Both the position numbers and the translations under genes were made by a program. Positions 1-8,889 of a stretch of DNA of 64,000 bases are shown piece by piece. Below the pieces are notes generated by a model. That model did not search any database. It was given only the letters and a program-made list of their open reading frames with translations, and was not told where the DNA came from. The DNA lies in contig JAKSZP010009585.1 of NCBI GenBank assembly GCA_022478985.1, forward strand, positions 23,429 to 87,428. Direction: 5' to 3'. The stretch is from Massospora cicadina. Taxonomy: Eukaryota; Entomophthoromycota; Entomophthoromycetes; Entomophthorales; Entomophthoraceae. Within the stretch, counting starts at the first letter, position 1; each line of letters opens with the position of its first letter.

Positions 1-1040
1 AAAGTCATTGGGGATCATCCTCGATGGGCAGGCTACAGTATCAGACATCATCAACAATGGTTTGAAGTAACCTGTCGACAATTTGGGCATTGCAGCCAAT
101 GTGATGCCACTGATTAAATGAATGGCTCCACAACTGATTATGGGTGGGTTGGCCATCCTGAACCCGTTCCCAACCAAATGGACCAGCCCCTATGTGGGGT
201 GGCCTTGGGGGATTCTCACCATCCGTCAGACTAAATGCTAATGCACTAACTATTAGAAATGCAACTGAGCCTCAGTTTGGACATTTGAGATCAAACTGAC
301 AGCGACTTGGCCTGCCGCCAAATTTTTGATGTTGGTTCCCAGGGAATAAACCTGCCCATTCCTGAATAATTCGCCAGTTAGGTCAAAATTGAGGTCCCCA
401 ATCCTGGCTTGTTACTACCCCAATCAACCACTATTTAATCAGTTGCATTGCACTGAGAAAATGTGTTGGTCGATTTTCTTTCTTTTCCTTCAATAAAAAA
501 ATTTGTCTGAAAAACCAATCAATTTCTTATTGTATTGTTCCTTCTGGCTGCATCCCTGATGGCGTTTTCCTAGTGGCATGTTGGTCCATATACCGGATGG
601 GCTCTACCAGTACTTGTGGTCACTATGTCCCCCTCTGTCATTGATTGGATTCAGTGAGTCAGATATTTTTGGCTCTATAATCTCAATATCATGAACTTCC
701 GGCAACAGTACACGGGGATCTTGTGGCCTTATGTCCACCAACTTCAAGAGAGAATCTGTCTCCTTGCCTCCCCAGTTGAAATGACCCCATATGCTGATGA
801 ACTTATTGAAACTATCTCTGTGATCCCACCCCTGCAGCAAGACCCCCTGGGTCGGGAGTGAGCTCAGTATGGTTCGTTGTTGGGATCATACTCACTGTTG
901 TGTTACACCAATAATTTGTCATTTCCCAATGCCTGGCTCCATATAACGTCATTCATTCGGCATGCTTCTGGCATTCTGGCTTGCTTTTTGGGTGCTTACG
1001 CATCCTGACTGGAAGGCCAGTTTAATCCTCTTCTGCCATT
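1..1040. repeat. Repeat family E, copy 1 (unclassified, partial)
   Basis: Two blocks recur in diverged form at 18,840-20,800. Bases about 140-260 match about 18,965-19,080 (both contain a ggttgg...cccaacc stretch and a tatgtgg.atggcc stretch). Bases about 960-1,040 match about 20,710-20,795. In the second block the differences are concentrated so that a plus-strand reading (FWLxFWVLT...HDT) is largely preserved, which suggests old coding sequence. Bases about 425-545 look like LTR promoter and polyadenylation sequence, with an AATAAAAAAA near 492. The best guess is an LTR plus the start of gag of an otherwise unseen element, cut at about 1,035 by LINE copy 1. The small minus-strand open frame at 604-840 has no recognisable domain. 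Confidence 0.45.
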
Positions 1041-1160
1041 TCCATGACACTGGTGCCCCATTTCACTTACTAATACAGATACTAAATTATCTATTAAGGT
1101 TGTGGCCAACCTCCTAAGGGAAGTTGCCTCTAATATCGTTTCCAATGAGCAATTTGGTTT

Positions 1161-2333
1161 ATGCCATTGGTTTATATAGGACAACATAAACACTGTAGCC
1201 AACGTCTGCCAATCCACGGCTACTGGGTCACATGTTTTTTAGACCAGCAGAAGGCTTATAATAGAGTCAACTGGGATTACCTCAAAGCCTGCCTCCACAA
1301 GTTTCACCTCCCCCATCATTTCATTAATTGGGTGATGTTGCTATGGAATCTGCCACAATTGCTGTGCGTGGCCCTGACTTCCTCACTGATGTACTTTTCC
1401 CTCAAAGGGGCCTCCACCAAGGGACCTTTTGTGCCCACTATTGTATAACTTTAGCCTCACCCCACTTTTATGCAATGTGAATGCCCTCCTTACAGGTGTC
1501 CATATGAAAGACCAAGCACCAATCAAGATGTTGGCGTTTGCTGATTATTGTGTAGTTGGAGTTTCAAACAACAAAAATTTACACGCGCTTGAGGCTACTA
1601 AACAAGTTTACTCCAGGGTGAGTAACGCTGCACTTAACGCCTCCAAAATCAAAATCATTCTCCTTGGTCAGTTCCAAGTCTACTGGTCACCAGCACCCTG
1701 TCTCCTACTGGCTTCAGCAGCTAGCTCACGAGTTCACTTGCCCCGCCCACCCCATACCACCCTGCTTGTGCTCCCTTTTGTGCCAAGACTCACTGCTGGT
1801 CTGGTACACCATTTTGGTGTGTGGCTGGAGGTGAGAGGGTATGCCTCATTGGTGATGGAGCACCATATCCTGAACAATGTTACAAAATGCATCGCCTCCC
1901 TCAGAGCCCACAAAACTTTCCTTACAGGCTAGGTTCGGCTGGCCAACTCTATGCTCCTACTAAAGTATGGTTTGTGGCCCATGCTATTTCCTTTTCCGCA
2001 TCTTCCTTCACCTTGTTATATGCCCTCCTACAAGGGTGGCTTTGGTTAGGCTGCCCACCACCAGTGCACCTGGATGGCTTGTTTGGCCCATGCAATAATA
2101 GTTGTATAGGACTGCTAATTTTCGAGGCCCATGCTGCCAAAATACTTGGCACCAGGATCGCTGCAGTCACCAACCTCACACTCCAAGCCCAACCCTGGTC
2201 ATGCGTGGCCTGTTCCAATTTTTCCCACGCCCTGGACCTCAGCAATCCTACCCACCCCCACTCTCTGATAAAATATCTTGCCTCACATCCCTCTGTTGTG
2301 AGCCCGCATGGGATGTCACCCCACTTCAAATGA
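1161..2333 (+). pseudogene. Reverse transcriptase fragment of LINE copy 1
   Basis: Three overlapping frames (1,161-1,448, 1,429-1,932 and 1,821-2,333) together cover the palm and thumb of an L1-type reverse transcriptase. The first has LDQQKAYNRVNWDYL, the counterpart of LDQQKAYDRVNWEYL in copy 2. The second has the catalytic block at 1,537-1,551, but it reads FADYC instead of FADDC, so one of the paired catalytic aspartates is lost. The downstream segment SRVSNAALNASKIKIILLG is well kept. The C-terminal portion continues beyond the solo LTR at about 3,054-3,650, including HVWRCLKRVY at 3,081-3,110. Frameshifts separate every piece, so no functional protein can be made. Confidence 0.85.
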
Positions 2334-2564
2334 ATTCTCCTCTCCATACAGAGCGCTGAGTGGAGAATTTTCATCAGTGGGCAAACCAACCAAGGAGGTC
2401 ATCCTACTCCCCACTTCACATAGGAAGTACAAGGCCAAGCTGTTATGAACAGCATGATATCAAGGAGGTCCCCTATTATGGCCAGGGTGAATTATCTGGA
2501 TATGTTGGACATTCCCTACTCCCTTAAAGCCAGAAAGCCATCTGTAAGTGCGCCCATCACCCTC

Positions 2565-3053
2565 TGTCATGATTCTGATATGACTGTATGATAAGCCTTA
2601 AGTTGTAATGGTTGAATGGATAGGATCCACCAAGTTACTATGAGTAATAATTATTTGAGCGCCTTGAAGTGAGGTGATATTGGGTTGTTGGGGAATTGCT
2701 TAAAAATTAGGCGGTTGTGAAATTAACAAATGAAGAATTGATGGAACAAATGAGATATGGCAAATTAAATATCTAAGCCATGAAAGTGGTAGCAACTGAA
2801 GTTGCTATAATATAGATGAGATGATCAAGGGAGGTTGTTGTTAATAAGGAGGAAGGGCAAAACAGCGAGGGTCAGCTGTGTTTAATATTAAATAAAGAGT
2901 ATAGTGGGAGCAAGTGCTCAATATTATTTCTTTAGTTTATTTTGTTGTTTTGAAGGGCAACAATCATCATATGGTTGGTCCTATTGCTCAGTGGGCCAAA
3001 ACCCTGTGCAAAAACCTCACAACATCTCTTAACACTCCCGCAAATTTTACAAC
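2565..3053 (+). mobile_element. Solo LTR of the element A family, inside LINE copy 1
   Basis: The sequence starts tgtcatgattctgatatgac and follows the element A LTR (21,255-21,756 and 28,869-29,368, opposite strand) along its length. Shared stretches include gatgagatgatcaaggga, the agcaagtgctc stretch and the ccctgtgcaaaaa near the end. It splits a LINE reading that continues on both sides (KCAHHPL... before, ...SHVWRCLKRVY after). The 5 bases before it are ccctc, and a ccccct stretch follows, consistent with a decayed 5-bp target-site duplication. No internal sequence remains, so this is a recombined solo LTR. Its right end is uncertain by about 3 bases. Confidence 0.8.
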
Positions 3054-3745
3054 TCCCCCTTTTGCAGCTGCATTTTTTTCCCATGTGTGGCGCTGCTTGA
3101 AACGGGTATACCTTACTTCTGAGTGATCCAATGCATCACACTTCTCATGTGTTGTGTGTGGCCAATATGGGACTTTGGTCCACTACCTGGAAGAGTACCC
3201 TCCATCAAAATCAATCTGGAATGAGGTTCAACATCTCTTTTGCCAGGAATAAACAGAGCCCTTCAGCCTATCTAAGGACATCTTCGCCTTGTCCTTGAAT
3301 TCCCCTATACAACCTTCCTTCTGAGCCTTAGTGGTTACAAATGCTATGTGGACTATCAACACAGAGGTCTTAGATGCCATTTCAGGCTCTAATCCCACCG
3401 TCCAAGAAGCTGTATGCTAATTCCAGTCACATCTTATGGACCACTTTCAAGCATGGTTGTTTGGTTACCTACCATCCAATCAATGATAGTTGGTCTCATC
3501 CTGGTTTCCAGTTTGGTTCATCACTTTAGACTCTTTTCTTCATATGTGCTCAATAGTAGCGCAGCCTCTTCTCTTCATGATACACCTTCCTTTGTCTGGT
3601 ATTCTCGCTGGAAACAGGAGACAGAGTTAGCTTCTCTGGGGTGCCTCTAGCTTATATTTGTGTTGTTTAGTTACCATATCAGAAGTGATCATCTCATGGT
3701 CAGCCTTCTCCAAATAAAATTTAAGATATAAAATATATATATCAA

Positions 3746-3893
3746 TCAAGAGTAGTGTTAGCATAGCGGGTGGTTCCTGCTACATTCTGCATCATGTTTT
3801 ATCTGAAACAGGTTTGAAACCAGCACAGGCTAAAATAAATAAAACTAGGCGTGGTATATCTGTCCCAGGGTTGGCCGGCCTCATTTATTTTTT
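3746..3893 (+). mobile_element. tRNA-derived SINE (about 148 bp) with target-site duplication
   Basis: A 12-base direct repeat, tatatatatcaa, flanks the unit at 3,734-3,745 and 3,894-3,905. The unit begins with a tRNA-like head: an A-box match ttagcatagcgggtgg at 3,759-3,774 and a B-box match ggtttgaaacc at 3,811-3,821, at roughly tRNA spacing. A non-tRNA body follows (aaaactaggcgtgg..., cccagggttggccgg) and then an AT-rich tail (catttattttttt). This is the classic layout of a Pol III-transcribed SINE, which would depend on a LINE for movement. The duplication is low in complexity, so the boundaries are less certain than the tRNA-like head. It sits next to the 3' end of LINE copy 1. Confidence 0.65.
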
Positions 3894-3905
3894 TATATAT
3901 ATCAA

Positions 3906-5636
3906 CCTCAATACAATTACCTCGATATGCCAATTCAATCTAAAACAATCCACTTCTTACTTAGTAGCACCGGGAATAACATAATTGTATCAAAACATGA
4001 TAAATAGAATAGCTGATATGCCATCAAATTCTACATTTCAATATATATAGGACATTGATGTACTCACAACCCAGTATAACTAATCATGCTGAGTATCGGT
4101 TACCTAGCCTATCAATGTGTGACCTAAAATATACACATGATAGTGTATGTGATTTTTACCCTTCTTGATGTTAATATAATGCTAAATTATGGAATGTCAC
4201 TTAACACTTTTTCTATTACTATTATCTTTATTATATATATAGATAGTATCTTTATATACACACGTTGTATATATAAACTACTGGATCGCTAATAAAATAA
4301 GAGTCTGCCCATAATATACTTTTCTAATTTTAGTCATTGACTCGTTTCATAACATGAATTAGAAACTATCTCAAGACTAGCTCCTCTTTAAGTTCTATCA
4401 GTCCCCATTCACAGATGGGAGCTCTATCTGGCCAGTAAAAGGTGCTAGACTTTATCCCCATTCATCGGTTATCAATAACATAATAAGCCTACTATAGATA
4501 CTATATGTAGTGTTTCTTGGAACAAGCACCAGAAAGCTATCTATTAGAAATCCAATATACCCTCTAGATTTAAAGTTTAAAGTCCAATTCCCTAGGGAAG
4601 AATGAGTATTAAGCCTTTGCCCAAAGCAAGTGCCACTATTAACCCTCCTCAGTATGAAAGTACGTATGCCATTGCATCTAGGGAAGCCATATTGCTGAGC
4701 CATCGTGGGAATAGCTATAACTTATGAACCTCTATAGTAGGTTAAGTTCTATCCTAGACCATTAAAGCCCATCTTGCCTGGTCTCATGGTAAGTAATAGG
4801 TGATTTCTTTGGCTCATCAAATAAACCAAGCGCTAAATATACCCTTATTACTCTTATGCAAAATTATCTGGCCCTAGGAACATTTGAGCATCCATCCAAT
4901 AAGAAACCCTACAAGTTGTACTTAACAAGGAGACATAAGGATTATTGTCATAAGAAAGAGAAATATAATAGGAATGGTAGTAAAAAATAAATAGATTACA
5001 ATTAAAGTTACCATAACATGTAAATATTTTATACTAGAGAATCCAACCTGAGGGGGATATAATAGATTGCAATTTCATTCATACGGTTAACAGGAATATA
5101 CTCACAACCTTAGAAATGAAACCTGGTTGCTCCCACATACAATAGTTTAAGATAACTTAAGATTAGTATAATAAAGCAAATAGATCATATAGGATAGTAA
5201 AGAGTTTATAAAATTATAATTTTGGTATAGCTAAGGTGAAATAAAAACAATCTGAGATTAGTAGTTGGGAAACAAATTAACATTAAAAAAGGTAGCTAAA
5301 GGTTAATTGGGGTTAATGAAACCCCACTTAGGGAATTATAAGATCAATCCATAATCTCTTGGAGGAAGATATTTACAAATCTACCCATTCATTAAAATAT
5401 AGACTAATTACGCTTTGTTATAAGCCCTGACTTATTAATGGGGCAGCGCTATTTTTCATCTTTAATTTTTTAGCCTTTTATTTACTATTTTACATTTAAA
5501 CCAATAACTACTATGCCAAATTTGAGTCCGATCCCAATTTGACGGACGGTCTTTAAGGTTAAGGTTGACGGCTGGTATCGGGAACTTGATGGGACATGGG
5601 GGTTAGGGGTATCAATAATCATTAACCATGAGTTGA
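3906..5636. other. AT-rich intergenic DNA, no gene seen
   Basis: No open frame of convincing length or composition was found on either strand. The minus-strand frame at 4,452-4,703 has no recognisable domain and looks like chance. The stretch contains short TA runs (4,020-4,260) but no array, RNA gene or transposon end that I could recognise. Confidence 0.5.
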
Positions 5637-5642
5637 TTTATT
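5637..5642 (-). terminator. Candidate polyadenylation signal of the receptor gene
   Basis: The minus strand reads AATAAA here, about 95 bases beyond the stop codon of the receptor gene. The position and AT-rich surroundings fit a 3'-end processing signal, but AATAAA is common by chance in this AT-rich region. Confidence 0.35.
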
Positions 5643-5737
5643 TAAAAATTAAAAACTTTAAGGAGTGAGCTTATAAATTTACATATTTTAATGCTTACGG
5701 GTGTGATAAATAGGGCCATTATACTTTATACGGGAAG

Positions 5738-6634
5738 TTATTCCATCTGAAGGGTATAGTTCTTTGAGTTAAAGTAGGAGATTGCGACAAGCTTAATTCT
5801 ACGGTGTAAGAGGATAACAAGCATTGGATTGACAACGGCGATAAGGGTCATGCCAATTGGGATGAGCATATACAGGATCTTTGGTGGAGCATTAGGGTTG
5901 TAAAAGAGGCCAATGGTGGTGGTGGAGAACTTGGGGCTGTAACAGAGAAAATAGATGGCGAGTAAGGCCAAAGCTTTGATGGCAGCTTTTCTCGTGATGG
6001 AATCGTCCTGGTTGGGGACAGTCAAACGGTAGCATTTGACGAAGATGGAAACATAGCAGAAGAATAGGACTACCAATGGGAGATTAAAAGGTAAATCAAC
6101 TGCTAGGATGGCATACTTTGTCCACGTTTCGCTTTCAGGCATGCAAAACAACTGTGCCGGTTCAGGAACAAACCCACCACTCACCGAATTTCCAATAAAT
6201 AAAACCGCCGCGGCTATGATAAGCACCAGAGGTAGTGCCCAAATCACGCCCCGCGGAAGGCTGTGTTGGTGACAAACGACGCTATACCGCTCCAAAGCCA
6301 AAACCCCCATCAGGATCCCTGAAACCCCACACAAGAAGAAGGTTGTTGAACCAAGGATTGGACAGTAGAACCACGATGAATACGCTCCGCTAAAACCTAG
6401 GATTAAACGAAAAACGCACACCAGCATCGTAGTCACACTGAAGGCGAGGTCGACTACCCCAACCACCCAAATCAGCTGGAAGGACGCGCTTTTTTCTGGG
6501 ATCCACTTCAGCATGTAAATCAAAAACACGTTCATAACCAATCCAATAACGCTGATGACCACCAAGTTCCCAAGCACCACCATCGACGCTGTCTCATCGC
6601 TTTCGTATCCATACATTCTCCATTTCAATCCCAT
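5738..6634 (-). CDS. Class A (rhodopsin-like) G-protein-coupled receptor, 7TM
   Basis: Uninterrupted 298-residue frame with seven hydrophobic segments at about residues 17-42, 52-76, 91-117, 129-148, 173-199, 217-238 and 253-277. Class A landmarks are in place: Asn35 in TM1, Asp62 in TM2, Cys91 at the top of TM3 with a partner Cys164 in the second outer loop, ERY (115-117) at the end of TM3, Trp132 in TM4, Pro186 and Tyr194 in TM5, a CYSP motif (231-234) in TM6 and NP (269-270) in TM7, then a basic helix-8-like tail (HRRIKLV). Departures are Tyr instead of the usual Trp in CWxP and Val in place of the NPxxY tyrosine. No signal peptide is seen. The expected role is a plasma-membrane receptor acting through a heterotrimeric G protein; the ligand cannot be told. 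The first in-frame ATG (6,632-6,634) was taken as the start; Met7 is an alternative. No introns are apparent. It is the only gene here without disabling lesions. Confidence 0.9.
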   Translation of the reverse strand: MGLKWRMYGYESDETASMVVLGNLVVISVIGLVMNVFLIYMLKWIPEKSASFQLIWVVGVVDLAFSVTTMLVCVFRLILGFSGAYSSWFYCPILGSTTFFLCGVSGILMGVLALERYSVVCHQHSLPRGVIWALPLVLIIAAAVLFIGNSVSGGFVPEPAQLFCMPESETWTKYAILAVDLPFNLPLVVLFFCYVSIFVKCYRLTVPNQDDSITRKAAIKALALLAIYFLCYSPKFSTTTIGLFYNPNAPPKILYMLIPIGMTLIAVVNPMLVILLHRRIKLVAISYFNSKNYTLQME

Positions 6635-8697
6635 GTTCTACAATTATACAACTTTGTACTATGCGTTTAGGTTCACCCCACCAATTGCTATCAACTTATT
6701 TCATGCGATTCGCTTTGATTTTTTAGTTTCGTTTAATCTTTTTTATTGAATTAAGCAAAATTTAAACTTAATGTAATAAAACCTCGCTTCACCGCTCGTC
6801 AAATTTCAAATCGGTCGATATGCGGTCACCGATTAAGCATTTTAAAGTGACAAAGTCAAGTAAAAAGCGCAGTCAATCCATCCAACCTCAAAAGCCAGCC
6901 CCCACAATTTTAAAATACAATTTTCACGATTGTAATTTATAATCCAGTAGATCCCTTTTATCGCTTTTTTAATTGGGCTTACAAGGATCATAGGAGGTTA
7001 GATCATGAGAGGATCATTGCCGCATGATGGCTCTACCAATCATAAAACTCAATTTAAACCTACCAGTAAATTTTAGAGGGAAAACGTGATCTAATTAGTA
7101 ATCATCAATAGTTTCAATTTTAGCTTTCATTATAAATTCACTTTAACGAACACTTTCGAGCCATGTTAAAACTGACTTTACTCGATTAGCTAATTAGCTT
7201 TAAATGTACACCCTAAATATTTTATTACAACAAATAAATTAATAGAACCCCTATGCACTACCATCCCACTTCATTGTTATCAATGAATTAGTCAGTCCAA
7301 TAGTTAATGTGCGCACTATTGGCTTAAGTACTAAGTTTCAGTTTGAATCGATGATAGTGACACAGTTAAAAGAGTAGCTTAATAGATAAAATAAAAGTTT
7401 GACAGCTTAAACTTTTCTTAAATGCAGCAAAGTCTAACCGTGAGTTTTTTTTAGTACTAGATGGTCCCAATCTAACCGTGAGTTTTCTAATGGTAAAAAT
7501 ACTATTTCAACACCAAGCAACTTAGTATAGTAAACTTAAATATTATATTAATAAAGATTATTTATAATATTATACTTAGGATTGATTAATTATGTGACAT
7601 ACAGTAGAACCATATAGCTACAAACAAATTTTAACTATACTCTAAATGCCTTAGAACTTAACTTATATACCATCATAATTAAGTTATGATACCGTTGAGG
7701 CATGATAGGTAAGTGTACCAGTATATAAACTAATAATTTGTTGTTGTAGTAGGGATACAAGTATGCTACTTTTAGATGTACTGTGCATGTAATTATTTTT
7801 AGGATCCTCAATGAAGTAAAAATACTTACCATTATAAGCTTTTAATCTATCTGTTAAGTTATATAATTGATAATCATAGATAATTGTATATCTCTTTGTC
7901 CTGAATTTAAGGTAACTAAGGGCAAACCATGGTCAATTAGCCCAAAAAATTATATGTTCTCATATCTGTAATGTTAAGTTCATGACAGTAGACCACCAGC
8001 AAACCTATTTAATCAAATGGTAGATCATAAAATTATAAATAAGCTCGTGCATGTATCTAACCTTCATAGTATGGACCAGTTCAGACTTTCTGTTTGATAA
8101 TAGCTCATCTAGTGCTGTTCCAGAAAACAAAAAAAGTCACCAAGTTGCCTTATTTACATTTGTAGTTGTCCCAAGTATAAAAGCAAAATTGTTAAATGAC
8201 TCATGCAACTAGAGATACCAGTTGTAAAAGGGCTTCAGTTAAACTAAACAGTGTGAATAAAAGTAAACTAGATCTATTTTAAACTTGTAAATAAGAGGTT
8301 TGATTTTATAAATCATAACATAACCAGATTTCATATGTAATCTAAGTCTGACTATTGTTTAGAAAAGATGTAATATTATACCTATTTGACATGTAACTTC
8401 CCTTCAGGATATACTAGAGTATCGATCTATTAAACCAAAATGCATTAAATTTTGATTCGCGATGGTTGTCTTGTAAGCTCAACGGTTGGCTGGAGGATGG
8501 TAGCTGGGTTAGAAATTTATATAGCCTGCCTTAATATACTCAAGGCTAATAGGCTTAGTAACTTTAGCCGACTCATGTGCTAGGAAAAGTGGGTGCTATA
8601 AGAGAACTGAACTATAAGTGTGGATGCCCCAGAAACCAAATAACAGACACAGACTATTTGGTGTCATCTTACAGAAGTGGTAATTGAGCAAGGTAAA
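6635..8697. other. AT-rich intergenic DNA upstream of the receptor gene
   Basis: No supported gene was found. The first 150 bases upstream of the receptor start, read on the minus strand, hold an AATAAAAAAG stretch near 6,735-6,750 that could serve as a TATA-like element. The small frame at 7,635-7,832 has no recognisable domain. A tiny retroposon scrap at 7,433-7,486 is listed separately. The stretch ends at the target-site duplication of LINE copy 2. Confidence 0.5.
7433..7486 (-). mobile_element. Extremely 5'-truncated retroposon 3' end with TSD, site 1
   Basis: A 16-base direct repeat, tctaaccgtgagtttt, occupies 7,433-7,448 and 7,471-7,486. Between the copies lie only 22 bases containing agtactagatggtccca. 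The same core occurs at 63,021-63,037, also inside a long direct repeat. On the minus strand the insert reads TGGGACCATCTAGTACT and then an A-run, the layout of a poly(A)-tailed retroposon 3' end. Its parent element is not present in full in this window. Confidence 0.7.
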
Positions 8698-8712
8698 TTA
8701 AGGGTTGGATGT
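8698..8712. repeat. Target-site duplication of LINE copy 2 (left)
   Basis: The 15 bases ttaagggttggatgt are repeated exactly at 13,987-14,001 and bracket the LINE. Confidence 0.92.
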
Positions 8713-8889
8713 TTCTTTAAATTTATTGTGGGGAAGGCCGACCATGGGACGGACACTTCCGAATATGACTCAGATGAGACAAAACTCAGTACCAGGTGAG
8801 GCACCCCAGAGAAGCGATGCTATCTCTTGTTGCCAGCGGGAACGCCACTTATGGGAAGGGGGAGCGAACGTGTGTAGGGGGCGTAGCCA

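Larger units (their letters stand above)
1030..3726 (+). mobile_element. LINE copy 1 (L1/Tad-like non-LTR retrotransposon), 5'-truncated and decayed
   Basis: Plus-strand relic of the LINE family seen nearly complete at 8,713-13,986 and 48,721-54,009. It begins inside the reverse-transcriptase region at about 1,030 and runs to the family 3' end at about 3,720, where a caaataaaatttaag tail matches the aataaatttaaa tail of the other copies. A solo LTR at 2,565-3,053 interrupts it between the thumb and the C-terminal zinc-finger segment. It is the most diverged of the four LINE copies, with many stops and frameshifts. No target-site duplication was recognised. Confidence 0.85.

Noticed and set aside
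3720..4260. TA-rich runs as a microsatellite or origin
   Set aside because: Runs are short and irregular. Nothing beyond what AT-rich DNA would give.
8460..8520. Possible tRNA-like element (aagctcaacggttggctgg... then gggttagaaat)
   Set aside because: A-box-like and B-box-like strings occur, but spacing is about 33 bases and no T-arm or acceptor stem forms. Not better than chance.
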